Positions 23,770-32,804 of a stretch of 40,504 nt of DNA are shown piece by piece. The notes under the pieces were generated by a model, which ran no database searches, was not told the origin of the DNA, and saw only the letters and a program-made list of their open reading frames with translations. Within the stretch, counting starts at the first letter, position 1. Every line of letters begins with the position of its first letter. The DNA is from Bacteriovoracaceae bacterium (GTDB lineage Bacteria; Bdellovibrionota; Bacteriovoracia; Bacteriovoracales; Bacteriovoracaceae). The position numbers and the translations under genes are program-made. The stretch spans positions 1 to 40,504 of the forward strand of contig JAEUWD010000059.1 of the NCBI GenBank assembly GCA_016786485.1, given 5' to 3'.

Positions 23770-24525
23770 ATGCCAAGCATACTTAGAAGAATTAAGAAAA
23801 AAGAATATCAAGGTTTTAAAGAGTTCGTACGAAATCTTGAAACTACTCCGCTTTCTCGTCGTGTAGAAATCATGCAGTCAGCAATCTTGGAAGATCCGGT
23901 CTATATGACTTACGCTTTCAAAAATATGGCAACTCCAGATGAAGTTCTCAATTACGCTAATGATAATATTGATGCCTTCATCAAAACGTTACCGAACGCG
24001 ATCAACACACTGGCCAAGGCATTTTATAAAACTCCAAAAATTGATTTCATTAAAAACACTGTTCTGCCAAAAGGTTTAGCAAAAGATTTTGAAGAAGAAT
24101 TAAATCTGCTCAAAGATCTTAAGCAAGGTGAGAAAGAAGCTGCTGGTTACATGCTAGTGAAGACTTTTCGTGATCTGCAAGAGCAAGAATACGTTTATGG
24201 TAAGGCCTGGAATTTCCCTCCAGCGCATATTTTGAAAGAAGAAACTGGTGCAAAACAAGAAGGTCACACTATTTTGCAATTTGAAAATGGGCAAACCGCA
24301 GCGGAAGGCGAAGTCGTGAAGGCCAATCGCGAAGGCGTATGGGTTCATTACTACGAAAACGGCGTTATTATGGCCCGTGGAAACTGGAAGGGTGGCTCTA
24401 AAGAAGGCGAATGGACCTTTTGGCACTCTAACGGCAAGAAGAAGGCCCAAGGCGTGTATAAAGAAGATGCTAAGGTTGAAGGCTGGCAGTATTTTGATCG
24501 CGAAGGTCAGCCCCAAAAGAAGTAA
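23770..24525 (+). CDS. MORN_2-repeat protein with helical N-terminal domain
   Basis: The protein has 251 residues and no signal peptide, so it is cytoplasmic. The first 155 residues are helical and unlike any family I recognise. From about 165 to 247 there are three MORN_2-type repeats of about 22-25 residues: QTAAEGEVVKANREGVWVHY-ENG, ARGNWKGGSKEGEWTFWHSNG and AQGVYKEDAKVEGWQYFDREG. Such repeats occur in YwqK-like proteins and often form rigid beta hairpins for protein contact. The link to the desulfurase gene may be only positional, since this gene seems to have its own promoter. Confidence 0.75.
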   Translation: MPSILRRIKKKEYQGFKEFVRNLETTPLSRRVEIMQSAILEDPVYMTYAFKNMATPDEVLNYANDNIDAFIKTLPNAINTLAKAFYKTPKIDFIKNTVLPKGLAKDFEEELNLLKDLKQGEKEAAGYMLVKTFRDLQEQEYVYGKAWNFPPAHILKEETGAKQEGHTILQFENGQTAAEGEVVKANREGVWVHYYENGVIMARGNWKGGSKEGEWTFWHSNGKKKAQGVYKEDAKVEGWQYFDREGQPQKK

Positions 24526-24669
24526 AATCAGCTCTAGGAACCTATCTAGGACAATTCTGACACTACTCACCGACACTGGTGGCAAAATGCCCGACTTAAT
24601 TCATCGAGATTTCATGTAGTTGGCCTTAGTCAAACTTGGCCCGAAGCCTGCAATTAGGTTAATCAACAA

Positions 24670-24828
24670 GGTTGGGAGGATAAATAATGTTTATCTGACC
24701 CTGGAGACAAACCTAAAGTTTTTGTCCCCCCTCTACATCCCAACCATCACCGAAGTTGTTACGAAAGTGACAACTTATCAAAAAATCCTCAATACATTCA
24801 CTCAAAAAAGTTAGGATCCAGGGTCAGA
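24670..24828. repeat. Nested inverted-repeat element (structured, non-coding)
   Basis: The 312-nt gap 24526-24837 holds no gene but a compact palindromic element. Its outer arms are TCTGACCCTGGA (24694-24705) and TCCAGGGTCAGA (24817-24828), a perfect 12-bp inverted repeat. GGTTGGGA (24670-24677) pairs with TCCCAACC (24738-24745), enclosing hairpins GATAAA/TTTATC (24679-24695) and GACAAA/TTTGTC (24706-24725). AAGTTGTTAC (24753-24762) pairs with GTGACAACTT (24767-24776) around a GAAA tetraloop. It looks like a MITE or REP-type element, or a structured RNA. The CTGACCCTGG end is reminiscent of repeats linked to Y1 (REP-associated) transposases, from memory. Short open frames here are not convincing. 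Confidence 0.6.
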
Positions 24829-24837
24829 AACTCATTT

Positions 24838-25605
24838 TTAGAATTTGAATTTCTTCTTAGGCACTCCATTCTCGAATTCTTCATGAACACCAGCACATTC
24901 CGGCATCTCGACTAATTTCTCATGACCAATCTTGACTATACCGTCGGAGCTGACCCAGTCTCCGAAAACTTTTTTCTTCACGGAATCATACAAGGCAACT
25001 TCCACTCGATAATCACCCGTCAGTGAAGCACCGCCATTGAAAACTGGTGGCATCAACTGATTGCGTTCAACCACTTTGCGGACGTCACGTATAGGAGTGG
25101 TTTTGAGTGTGGCCTTGCCAAAATTGAGTGAGCGAATTTCATAATCGGTCATGATGGCGCGGTGATTATGAGCTGGACATTGGTAGCGGCGAAGACTGCC
25201 TGAAACTGCCGCAGAATAATTAATTTTAAAAGTAATCTGGACGATTTCGACAAATGAGCGGCCGGTGCGAGCATTGCTAGTGAAAAAAGGGATGTAGGAG
25301 TAACCAATATCCTCAGGTGTTGTATTGTTGATTTTCTGAACGCGCATAATGACGGAGTCGATACCGTAAGTCTTGATCACTTTTTGAGCATCAACTTCGC
25401 TCAGTGGGGTTACGCTGACGGCGACTAAGATTCCGCTATGAACAACCTTGCTGCGAAAAGATCCCACCTTCCATTCTTGGACATCAATTCGTTCAATTTT
25501 GGAGCTGAAATCTTTAATGTAAGCGACACCCTTAGCTTCTTCTAAAGAAGCGTACTCTCGGCATGCAAAAAGAGTCAGCAGTGATACGAATATGAGAAAT
25601 CGCAT
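24838..25605 (-). CDS. Predicted lipoprotein, unknown function
   Basis: The protein has 255 residues from ATG 25605. The signal MRFLIFVSLLTLFAC ends in the lipobox LFAC, so it is probably membrane-anchored. The rest is a beta-rich domain with a two-cysteine pair (QCPAH and PECAG) and a lysine-rich end. The family is not recognised. The start is set by a TATACT box that ends six bases before the ATG: the longer frame from 25620 would begin inside the promoter. The gene ends next to the palindromic element. Confidence 0.65.
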   Translation of the reverse strand: MRFLIFVSLLTLFACREYASLEEAKGVAYIKDFSSKIERIDVQEWKVGSFRSKVVHSGILVAVSVTPLSEVDAQKVIKTYGIDSVIMRVQKINNTTPEDIGYSYIPFFTSNARTGRSFVEIVQITFKINYSAAVSGSLRRYQCPAHNHRAIMTDYEIRSLNFGKATLKTTPIRDVRKVVERNQLMPPVFNGGASLTGDYRVEVALYDSVKKKVFGDWVSSDGIVKIGHEKLVEMPECAGVHEEFENGVPKKKFKF

Positions 25606-25611
25606 ACTTTT

Positions 25612-25639
25612 AGTATACAAGATGAAGAACTAAAAACAA
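25612..25639 (-). promoter_or_regulatory. Promoter of the 25605 lipoprotein gene
   Basis: On the minus strand TTGTTT (25639-25634), 16 nt, TATACT (25617-25612). The -10 ends six bases before the ATG, so the transcript would begin at the start codon. Confidence 0.55.
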
Positions 25640-25646
25640 TGGTTGA

Positions 25647-26273
25647 TTAGTCGAGATCGTTCATGTTGATGTCAGCGGCGATTCTAACACCGTTAATAAC
25701 TTCGGCTGTTTCCTTAATAAATGGAAATTTAACTTCGCTAAGGCCCTCGAAAGTCTGATTAAAAGCGATGGTAATGGTTTTTGGAACAAACTCAGTCAGT
25801 GAGTGAAGGAAATAATCCTTAGGTAGGTCACTTAACATTGCTGCTTCTTCAGGGTTTTCGATAAAAACATTATCATCTAGCGGAGCGTTTGAAGTATTTT
25901 TTACGATGAGGGCTGCGATAACCTTTTCACGTGGTAAATCCTTCGTAATATTCCAAGTATTTAAGTGGAAAAAATCCAAGTGAAAGGTTGAAGCCTGGTA
26001 TTTAAGTCGTCTTGGGAGCAATAATTTTTGGGTAAATTTACGAGTCGTCTCATCTTTTGCTTTGCGGGCCAATTTATCTGCTAAATAACTGTCTTCAACG
26101 CGGATAATATAGTGACCTGGGTCTTTGGTTGAACGATAGAGCAAGTATTGGAAGGCAATACTGAACAACGTGAATAATTTCTGCTGACACAAATGGATGT
26201 GGTTGATGTCGGTTTCAACGAGAGTTTTTACCGCTTCGTACAGCTCAGCTTTGGACAGATCTTTTCGACTCAT
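25647..26273 (-). CDS. Conserved-looking cytoplasmic protein, unknown function
   Basis: The product has 208 residues from ATG 26273 (a longer frame reaches 26321). There is no signal peptide or membrane helix. An N-terminal helical region with KAELYEAVKTLVET is followed by alternating strands such as HYIIRVED and VIAALIVKNTS, and the C-terminus is acidic (AADINMNDLD). I do not recognise the family. The shorter start is preferred because a TTGCCA-16-TATTAT promoter ends eight bases before it and covers the longer start. It lies divergent from fusA. Confidence 0.65.
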   Translation of the reverse strand: MSRKDLSKAELYEAVKTLVETDINHIHLCQQKLFTLFSIAFQYLLYRSTKDPGHYIIRVEDSYLADKLARKAKDETTRKFTQKLLLPRRLKYQASTFHLDFFHLNTWNITKDLPREKVIAALIVKNTSNAPLDDNVFIENPEEAAMLSDLPKDYFLHSLTEFVPKTITIAFNQTFEGLSEVKFPFIKETAEVINGVRIAADINMNDLD

Positions 26274-26281
26274 GTCTTCCA

Positions 26282-26309
26282 ATAATATCCAGCAGGAAAT
26301 AGTTGGCAA
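26282..26309 (-). promoter_or_regulatory. Promoter of the 26273 gene
   Basis: On the minus strand TTGCCA (26309-26304, five of six matches), 16 nt, TATTAT (26287-26282, five of six). It ends eight bases before ATG 26273. A GGAAG also lies just before the ATG, so initiation may be leaderless or very short-leadered. Confidence 0.55.
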
Positions 26310-26346
26310 GTGGTTATTCAATTTTTTCTAAGTTCGGAGGAACTCA

Positions 26347-26375
26347 TTGACTCTACCGGGTAATTCTTCTATGAT
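26347..26375 (+). promoter_or_regulatory. Promoter of fusA
   Basis: TTGACT (26347-26352), 17 nt, TATGAT (26370-26375). Both hexamers match consensus at five of six positions. Transcription would start near 26382, giving a leader of about 54 nt that includes the GGAG ribosome site. Confidence 0.65.
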
Positions 26376-26435
26376 GCCAGCAGATAAATTCATACATATT
26401 AATAGTACTAAAAAGACTTAAACTTTGGAGCCTTC

Positions 26436-28601
26436 ATGAGCAAAGAATTATCGAAAACTAGAAACATTGGGATTTCGGCCCACATTGACTCTGGTAAGAC
26501 AACACTGACAGAAAGAATTCTCTTTTACTGTGATAAAATTCACAAAATTGAAGAAGTAAAAGGTGGCGGCGCTGGTGCGACCATGGACCACATGGAACTT
26601 GAGCGTGAAAAAGGGATCACAATTACTTCAGCTGCAACGACTGTTCAGTGGGACGGTGCTTTTGATGGTGGAATTCCTTATGCTGAAGGTGACCAAAAGA
26701 ATATTAAAATCAACATTATCGATACTCCGGGACACGTTGACTTTACGGTAGAAGTAGAGCGTTCATTACGCGTTCTTGATGGTGCGATTCTGGTTATCTG
26801 TTCGGTTGCTGGTGTTCAATCACAATCAATCACAGTTGACCGTCAGATGAGAAGATACCGTGTTCCACGTTTGGCGTTCTTAAATAAAATGGATCGTATG
26901 GGAGCTAACGCTTTTAACGGAGTTAAAGCTCTACGTGAAAAACTAAATCACAATGCTGTCCTTATGCAATTACCAATTGGATACGAAGATGAATTCAAAG
27001 GGATTATCGATTTAATCAAGATGAAGGCTTATTACTTCCATGGTGAAAACGGGGAAGAAATTGAAACAGCGGACATTCCAGCTGATATGCTAGATCAAGC
27101 TCAAGAGCACCGTGAAGCAATGTTAGATACCATTTCAGAATTCTCTGATGAAATGATGGAAATGCTTCTTGATGGTAAAGATATTCCTGAGGCGATGATT
27201 CATGAAGCGGTTAAAATTGGTGCTCAATCTTTAAAGATGACTCCAGTTTTCCTAGGTTCAGCTTTCAAAAATAAAGGTGTTCAATTATTAATTGATGCCG
27301 TTGCTCGCTACTTGCCTTCACCAGTAAGTTGTGAAAAACCGACTGCTAAAAAAGAAGTAGCTGGCAAAGAAGAAAAAATAACGCTTCAACCAGAAGATTC
27401 ACTACCATTAGTATGTATGGCGTTTAAGATTACTGACGAGCAATTCGGCCAGTTAACTTATACTCGTATTTATCAAGGTAAGATCAATAAAGGCGATACA
27501 GTTATTAACACGAGAACAAAGAAGCGTGTTCGTGTTGGTCGTCTAGTGCGCATGCATGCTAACGATCGTGAGAACATTGAATCAGCAGGCGCTGGTGACA
27601 TTATTGCGATGATCGGTGTTGACTGTGCTTCAGGGGATACATTCGTAGGTGATGATGCATGGGCAAACGTATCGTGTGAAGGTATCCATGTTCCAATTCC
27701 AGTTATCGAACTTTCAGTAAAAGCGAAAGATAAAGACGGCCAAGCTCGTATGAGTAAAGGCCTTCAACGTTTCCGTAAAGAAGATCCAACTTTCCACTTG
27801 TTCACAGATGAAGAATCAGGTGAAACACGTATCGCAGGTATGGGAGAGTTACACTTAGAAATCTACGTTGAACGTCTAAAGCGTGAGTATAAAGTAGAAG
27901 CTGAAGTTGGTGCTCCACAGGTTAACTACCGTGAGACCATTCGTCAGCCAGCGAAGTTTGATTACTTACATAAGAAGCAAACCGGTGGTTCTGGTCAATT
28001 CGGTCACGTTATCGGTGAAGTTCGTCCTCTTACAACTGAGAAGAAAGAGAAAGAAGATCAAATCTTTAAGTTTAATAACAACATTAAGGGTGGATCGATT
28101 CCTAATGAATTTATTGGTGCCTGTGAAAAAGGTTTCCAAGACGTTATGGATAAAGGTCCATTGGCAGCGTTCCCGGTTATCAACGTTGAAGTTGATCTCA
28201 ACGACGGTCGTTACCATGATGTCGACTCTTCAGATATGGCGTTCAGAATTGCTTCTCGTCAAGCGATGAGACAAGCGATTCGTAATGCAAGTCCAGTTAT
28301 TCTTGAACCATATATGAAAGTTGAAGTTGAGTCGCCAGATGAGTTCCAAGGTTTCGTTATCGGAGACTTGTCATCTCGTCGTGGTATCATTCAAGCTTCT
28401 GAATCAACTGAAACAGGTGATGCAATTATTAACGCACTTGTTCCACTTTCAGAAATGTTTGGTTACGCAACTGTTTTACGTTCTGGTTCAGCTGGTAAAG
28501 CTGGATACACGATGGAATTTGCTGAGTACCGTGAGTGTCCTCCAAATATCCAAGAGAACGTTATGAAAGCTCGCGCAGAGAAACTCGCGAAAGACGAATA
28601 A
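26436..28601 (+). CDS. fusA: Elongation factor G, spirochaete/delta/mitochondrial EFG1 type
   Basis: This 721-residue GTPase moves tRNAs and mRNA through the ribosome. P-loop [19 protein letters not shown], switch [40 protein letters not shown] and [12 protein letters not shown] are intact; domains II-V follow with normal length. The P-loop has Ser where canonical EF-G1 has Ala (HIDAGKTT); that Ser is typical of the spdEFG1 and mitochondrial EFG1 group, which is known to be specialised for translocation while a second EF-G recycles ribosomes. A second EF-G gene would then be expected elsewhere. The gene has its own promoter and a strong terminator. Confidence 0.95.
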   Translation: MSKELSKTRNIGISAHIDSGKTTLTERILFYCDKIHKIEEVKGGGAGATMDHMELEREKGITITSAATTVQWDGAFDGGIPYAEGDQKNIKINIIDTPGHVDFTVEVERSLRVLDGAILVICSVAGVQSQSITVDRQMRRYRVPRLAFLNKMDRMGANAFNGVKALREKLNHNAVLMQLPIGYEDEFKGIIDLIKMKAYYFHGENGEEIETADIPADMLDQAQEHREAMLDTISEFSDEMMEMLLDGKDIPEAMIHEAVKIGAQSLKMTPVFLGSAFKNKGVQLLIDAVARYLPSPVSCEKPTAKKEVAGKEEKITLQPEDSLPLVCMAFKITDEQFGQLTYTRIYQGKINKGDTVINTRTKKRVRVGRLVRMHANDRENIESAGAGDIIAMIGVDCASGDTFVGDDAWANVSCEGIHVPIPVIELSVKAKDKDGQARMSKGLQRFRKEDPTFHLFTDEESGETRIAGMGELHLEIYVERLKREYKVEAEVGAPQVNYRETIRQPAKFDYLHKKQTGGSGQFGHVIGEVRPLTTEKKEKEDQIFKFNNNIKGGSIPNEFIGACEKGFQDVMDKGPLAAFPVINVEVDLNDGRYHDVDSSDMAFRIASRQAMRQAIRNASPVILEPYMKVEVESPDEFQGFVIGDLSSRRGIIQASESTETGDAIINALVPLSEMFGYATVLRSGSAGKAGYTMEFAEYRECPPNIQENVMKARAEKLAKDE

Positions 28602-28605
28602 TATT

Positions 28606-28638
28606 AAAAAAAGGCCCCTTATCGGGGCCTTTTTTTTT
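28606..28638 (+). terminator. Intrinsic terminator of fusA
   Basis: GGCCCC (28613-28618) pairs with GGGGCC (28624-28629) around a TTATC loop. It is flanked by A7 before and T9 after, which also pair, so the hairpin could act in both directions. It starts 5 nt after the fusA stop. Confidence 0.95.
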
Positions 28639-28691
28639 GCCTTTTCATTTTTTTAATACCAAGTGATATAAAGCGTGATTTTGGCCAGATC

Positions 28692-28814
28692 ATGGGATTC
28701 TTTAATAAGATGGGTGAATCCTTAAAGCATGCACTGGTGCATAGCGTAGAATCGGGCAAACCCTGTAAAATTTACATGAAAATGCCATCAGAACCATCGT
28801 TCTCATTAATTTAA
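28692..28814 (+). CDS. Possible small protein (40 residues)
   Basis: An open frame from ATG 28692 to TAA encodes a 40-residue protein beginning MGFFNKMGESLKHALVHS, with a likely amphipathic helix, one cysteine and a SEPSFSLI end. A TATAAA at 28667-28672 with TTTTCA 19 nt further up could serve as its promoter. There is no clear Shine-Dalgarno. Against it, the region contains a 14-bp palindrome and the frame could be chance. Conservation would decide. Confidence 0.3.
   Translation: MGFFNKMGESLKHALVHSVESGKPCKIYMKMPSEPSFSLI
28729..28742. promoter_or_regulatory. Palindrome upstream of the LysR gene
   Basis: ATGCAC-TG-GTGCAT is a perfect inverted repeat about 110 nt before the LysR start codon. 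A second inverted repeat, GGATTC (28695-28700) / GAATCC (28716-28721), lies just upstream. Either could be an operator, but LysR sites usually carry T-N11-A, which this does not show clearly. Confidence 0.3.
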
Positions 28815-28833
28815 TGCGGTGTTCTGGCGAGCG

Positions 28834-28842
28834 TGCTATAAG
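28834..28842 (+). promoter_or_regulatory. Extended -10 promoter of the LysR gene
   Basis: TGCTATAAG (28834-28842) is an extended -10 element that ends eight bases before ATG 28851. There is no ribosome site, so the transcript would begin at or one base before the start codon. The -35 region is poor, as is usual with extended -10 promoters. Confidence 0.5.
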
Positions 28843-28850
28843 TTCCACTT

Positions 28851-29777
28851 ATGATCGATACATCATCATTACAGACATTAGTTGCTATCAACAAGACTCG
28901 CAGCTTTTCAAAAGCAGCTGAAGAATTGCATGTTACGCAATCGGCTATCTCGCAAAGTATTAAGAATTTTGAAAAGAAAATCGGCGTAAAACTTATCTCT
29001 CGTAACGGGAAATCAGTTTCTTTGACACATGAAGGGTTGAAGATGTGTTATTTAGCGAAGGATTTTTTCCGTCGTTATGAACTCGTGATGTCACAGATCA
29101 TGGAAGAGCAACAAAAAGTCATGGGGCGCTTAAGCGTTGGAACGCTGACTGGTATTGGTAAATCTTGGGTTGCTAGTAAATCGGTAGAATTTGCGACTAT
29201 CTTCCCTGAAATCGATCTGTCAGTTGTGATGGATTTTCCTGAAAATCTGATTAAGAAATTTGAAAATAACGAATTAGATGTTTTGATTGTGCCGGAATAT
29301 CACATTCCTGCCATGGCGGAACGTCTCGAGCTGGAAGCCGAGTTTTCAACCTTGGTTTATCCGGATTCACCACAGTTTCAAATCGATAAAAATACGGATT
29401 TCCGAACAATTTCGAGTTTCCCGTTAATTTTCTTTGAAGAAAATGACCCTCTTTTCCATCGTTGGTGCCGTGAGAAATTTGGCGCAACGGCAAGACATCT
29501 TAAGCCGCGTATTGTGGTTAATTCGTTTGGACATATGCTCAACGCCGTTCATAATGGCCTAGGTATAGCAGTCATTCCAACTCACGTCTTTGCAAGATCG
29601 TACTTTAAGGATAAAGTTAAAACGTTGGGTGAAGAGTTCCAGATCATGAATGATCGCTTCTACTTTGTGTATCACCAGGAAGCATTTGAGCTGTTAAAAG
29701 TTAAAACTTTCTATGAGTACATCAAGGGCGAATCACTAAGGCTGCAAGAGCAAGATGAGAGAGACAGAGTACACTGA
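28851..29777 (+). CDS. LysR-type transcriptional regulator
   Basis: The product has 308 residues. The N-terminal winged HTH is clear: LQTLVAINKTRSFSKAAEELHVTQSAISQSIKNFEKKIGVKLISRNGKSVSLTHEG in short pieces, with the usual QSAISQSI recognition helix. The co-inducer domain (about 90-300) shows LSVGTLTGIGKSW and GLGIAVIPTHVF, typical of the LysR effector fold. No effector can be guessed. The gene starts with an extended -10 and no leader, and overlaps the next gene by 23 nt, so the regulator and the tRNA enzyme are probably co-transcribed. Confidence 0.92.
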   Translation: MIDTSSLQTLVAINKTRSFSKAAEELHVTQSAISQSIKNFEKKIGVKLISRNGKSVSLTHEGLKMCYLAKDFFRRYELVMSQIMEEQQKVMGRLSVGTLTGIGKSWVASKSVEFATIFPEIDLSVVMDFPENLIKKFENNELDVLIVPEYHIPAMAERLELEAEFSTLVYPDSPQFQIDKNTDFRTISSFPLIFFEENDPLFHRWCREKFGATARHLKPRIVVNSFGHMLNAVHNGLGIAVIPTHVFARSYFKDKVKTLGEEFQIMNDRFYFVYHQEAFELLKVKTFYEYIKGESLRLQEQDERDRVH

Positions 29778-31065
29778 GATCTTTTTAGATGAGCTTCCGG
29801 CGGAAGTTTTTGAATTCCTAAAACTTTTATGGCAAAAAAACTACACCCCGATTTTCGTGGGTGGAGTGGTTAGAGATTTTATTCTTTTGGATGATTTTTC
29901 GACTGATATGGATTTGGAAGTTCACTATGCTACGGAAGTCAGTGAGGCGGAACGTCTGCAAAATTGGAAGAATTTAAAGACCTTTATTGCTGGTCACCAT
30001 CCGATCGAAGAACTTTCCTATGAAGTCTTACGAATTAAGTTACCACATTATGAATTGGAATTATCTCAACCACGCAAAGAAATTTATCCCATAAAAGAAC
30101 AGAAATCCCATCACGATTTTGACTGTAAACTTTTTTCAAAATTACCTGTGACGGAATCATTCAAGCGTCGTGATTTTACTTTTAATGCCATGGGCGTGGC
30201 GATTTATAATGAAGGTTCAGCACAATTTATCGACCCTTTTAAAGGTTTGACCGATTTGGCCACGAAGAAAATCAATTCGTGTAGCGAAGATTTTGTGCAC
30301 GATCCGGTTCGGTTTTTACGAGCAGTACGTTTTTATTTTAAATTAGGTTTCGCTTTTTCTAATACGCTGACAGGTCAGTTATCGACCATGAACCTTGAAA
30401 AGGTGAGTGCCTACTATCTTTGGAATGAAGGGTTAAAATCCCATCGTTTTTTTCCTTTTTTGAAAAAAGTTTTTGAATTGGCCAAACATCCCTGGCCACT
30501 CAAAGAGGCGTTTACTGAATTGATTAAATACAGTGATGAGCTGGATGACTTTCATGGGCGTCTTCAAAAATTTTATAAAAAGAATGAAAAGGCGAAAGTA
30601 CCTTTAGTCGCGATCGCTCTTCACCCCAAGCTCAGTGTGGCGGCCAAACAAATTTTTTGTCAGACGCTCCAGATTTCTTTTGAACTGGTAAAACGAATTG
30701 ATACAGTCAGAACCTTATTATCCAATTGGAAAAGTGGAACCTTTCAAAAATTCCGTACTGAATGTCAGAACAAAACTTTTGAAGAATTATCTCAAGTGAA
30801 AGATTGGAACGCTTTACTGGTTTTAAGAAATGAATTGAATAAATTAGCTTGGCCACTGGCTGGCGATCTGGAGCAGCTGGAAGTTATTTGTGAATTACTA
30901 AGTCCTTCGCAGCCAATTGATGCTAAAGAATTTTTCAGTTTCGCTCAGAAATTGCGTCAGAAAGTTTCATTATCAGAAGATGAATTTAAACGCTTGAAAA
31001 TTCCGACCGAAGCGCGAGCACAATATTTACTCTATTTAGCACTGAGAGTTTCTGATGGACATTAA
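29755..31065 (+). CDS. tRNA nucleotidyltransferase / poly(A) polymerase family
   Basis: This 436-residue class II nucleotidyltransferase probably adds CCA (or its A) to tRNA 3' ends. The head domain has FVGGVVRDFILLDDFSTDMDLEV, where the GG and the DxD pair bind ATP and metal, then KRRDFTFNAMG (flexible loop and template region), IDPFKGLTDL and VHDPVRFLRAVRF. The C-terminal half is helical and divergent, so CCA and poly(A) activities cannot be separated by eye. It starts inside the LysR gene (23-nt overlap) and overlaps the next gene by 11 nt. Confidence 0.85.
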   Translation: MRETEYTEIFLDELPAEVFEFLKLLWQKNYTPIFVGGVVRDFILLDDFSTDMDLEVHYATEVSEAERLQNWKNLKTFIAGHHPIEELSYEVLRIKLPHYELELSQPRKEIYPIKEQKSHHDFDCKLFSKLPVTESFKRRDFTFNAMGVAIYNEGSAQFIDPFKGLTDLATKKINSCSEDFVHDPVRFLRAVRFYFKLGFAFSNTLTGQLSTMNLEKVSAYYLWNEGLKSHRFFPFLKKVFELAKHPWPLKEAFTELIKYSDELDDFHGRLQKFYKKNEKAKVPLVAIALHPKLSVAAKQIFCQTLQISFELVKRIDTVRTLLSNWKSGTFQKFRTECQNKTFEELSQVKDWNALLVLRNELNKLAWPLAGDLEQLEVICELLSPSQPIDAKEFFSFAQKLRQKVSLSEDEFKRLKIPTEARAQYLLYLALRVSDGH

Positions 31066-31567
31066 AACTTATCAGCAATGTGCGAGTGCTAAAGTTGTCA
31101 CTGAAATTCAAAATATTTTCTTCGAAACTTCGACTAAAACTGATTTCAAAAACCCAGAGGAAAAATTGACCTTTTTTGAGAAATACTGTGGATATTATCT
31201 CAAGCATCATCCCAATTTTTTTTTCCTGGCGTTACATGAAAATAAAATTGTCGGTTACCTTTGTGGGGCCGTTAACTCGGCGAGTGAGACCGAACTTTAC
31301 ACCATTCTCAGTCACTACGGGCTTTTTGAAGATCAGTATTTAAAATATCCAGCTCACCTCCATATGAACTTGACCGCAAAGCTACAAGGGCAGGGCATTG
31401 GCACACTTTTGGTTGAAGCTTTTGTGAACAAGCTGAAGGAAACAAAAGTGAAGGGAATGCATATTATTACGGCACCAAAGGCCCGCAATGTAGGTTTCTA
31501 TCAGAAAAATAATTTTGCTTATCAACTTGAGCGTGATGGTAAGTTGTTCATGGGAAAAATGATCTGA
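31055..31567 (+). CDS. GNAT-family N-acetyltransferase
   Basis: The protein has 170 residues. FLALHENKIVGYLCGAV forms the central strand pair, and LTAKLQGQGIGTLLVEAFVNKL contains motif A with QGQGIGT for acetyl-CoA. The C-terminus ARNVGFYQKNNFAYQLE matches the GNAT end motif. The substrate is unknown. The gene overlaps the tRNA nucleotidyltransferase gene by 11 nt, which points to coupled translation but not necessarily a shared function. Confidence 0.85.
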   Translation: MDIKTYQQCASAKVVTEIQNIFFETSTKTDFKNPEEKLTFFEKYCGYYLKHHPNFFFLALHENKIVGYLCGAVNSASETELYTILSHYGLFEDQYLKYPAHLHMNLTAKLQGQGIGTLLVEAFVNKLKETKVKGMHIITAPKARNVGFYQKNNFAYQLERDGKLFMGKMI

Positions 31568-31631
31568 CAATTTCTTACACTATAGAATTCACTCAACGAA
31601 AAGTTTAAAATATTGGAACAAGGTAGGAATC

Positions 31632-32804
31632 ATGATGTTTCCGATTTTTTTACTGGCATTGATGCTGGGCCCACAATCTTTTGCAAATGATAATCTGTTG
31701 GTAACGCCAACTGAACTCGTTCAGCAATCCATCTCGTTTAATGACGATCTTGAATACAAAAATTTATTACTAGCAATCGAACGTCAAAAAGCTTATTTTG
31801 CGCGTGCTCCGCTGAAGGGAAAAATAAAATTTGGTAATGATACTTATGATCGCGACATTCTCGGAAAAAGTTTAAACCAATTAGAATTCATGATTCGTAA
31901 ATATATCTTATGTGTCGAATCGATGCGGGGGTTTAATTTACCTTTTGGAACAGAAAAAACTTACTGCCAAAAAGAATTTAGTAAAGCTGTGAATCAGAAA
32001 TTTAAAATTTATAAACCACAGGAAGATATTCAACGCCGTGAAGATATTTCAGGACCAGGTCGAGCGTTATTTACCGCCTATTACAGTCCTGATTTCAACG
32101 GTTCTTTAACTAAGACTGAAACTTTTAAGAACCCTATTTATTCTTTACCGACTGATCCCGCTTTGAAAAAATTAACTCGCAAAGAGATTGATTTTCAAAA
32201 TAAATTGGACGGTAAAAATCTCGAATTATTTTATGTCGAAGAAAGTCTTTTCGATCTTTATCTTTTGTCGGTGGAAGGCGGCGGACGTGTAAAAGTCGGT
32301 GAGGATTATCACTACATTAGTTATGCTGGGGCCAATGGACATCCTTTTAAATTTTTGTATCACTACTTAATTGATAATGGACTTTTGCCGATGAACCAAG
32401 CAGGTTTAGAAGAGCAGCGACAGTATCTTGAAACCAATCCGCATCAGCAGGAAGCTGTTTATTCGAGTAATCCGAGCTATATCTTCTTTAAAATTACTTT
32501 GGATGAACCAATGGGCGTCGGTAGTATTCCACTCACTTCAGAGCGTTCATTGGCGTTGGATTCAAAAATTTATTCTCAGCCAGGTCTTTTAAACTTTGTC
32601 GTATCAAAGAAGCCGTATTTAGATGAGGCCGGAAAAGTTCGTTACAAAAATTTTAGTCGTTTCTTCTTAGGTCAAGATACAGGTGGTGCTATAAAAGGTC
32701 GGGCCCGCGCTGATTTGTACATGGGATTTGGCCGTGAGGCGCAAATTCAGGCCAATAATATGAAGTATTATGGCGAACAATATTTCTTAGTTTCTAAAGA
32801 ATAA
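31632..32804 (+). CDS. MltA-family lytic transglycosylase
   Basis: The product has 390 residues and cleaves the glycan strands of murein to anhydro-MurNAc ends. The N-terminus is a Sec signal (cleavage probably after SFA near residue 18) with no lipobox, unlike the lipoprotein MltA of E. coli. MltA features are FTAYYSPDF (central groove), VEGGGRVKVG, YISYAGANGHPF and the C-terminal 3D domain, GQDTGGAIKGRARADLYMG, with the catalytic-type aspartates Asp349 and Asp361. AGGTAGGA precedes the ATG. It follows the acetyltransferase after 64 nt and is followed by a convergent gene at once. Confidence 0.92.
   Translation: MMFPIFLLALMLGPQSFANDNLLVTPTELVQQSISFNDDLEYKNLLLAIERQKAYFARAPLKGKIKFGNDTYDRDILGKSLNQLEFMIRKYILCVESMRGFNLPFGTEKTYCQKEFSKAVNQKFKIYKPQEDIQRREDISGPGRALFTAYYSPDFNGSLTKTETFKNPIYSLPTDPALKKLTRKEIDFQNKLDGKNLELFYVEESLFDLYLLSVEGGGRVKVGEDYHYISYAGANGHPFKFLYHYLIDNGLLPMNQAGLEEQRQYLETNPHQQEAVYSSNPSYIFFKITLDEPMGVGSIPLTSERSLALDSKIYSQPGLLNFVVSKKPYLDEAGKVRYKNFSRFFLGQDTGGAIKGRARADLYMGFGREAQIQANNMKYYGEQYFLVSKE

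Noticed and set aside
24154-24585. 143-residue minus-strand frame
   Set aside because: Antisense to the MORN-repeat gene, explained by its codon pattern; no ribosome site or family features.
24620-24814. 64-residue plus-strand frame inside the palindromic element
   Set aside because: No Shine-Dalgarno, and the sequence is constrained by perfect inverted repeats, so the frame looks accidental.
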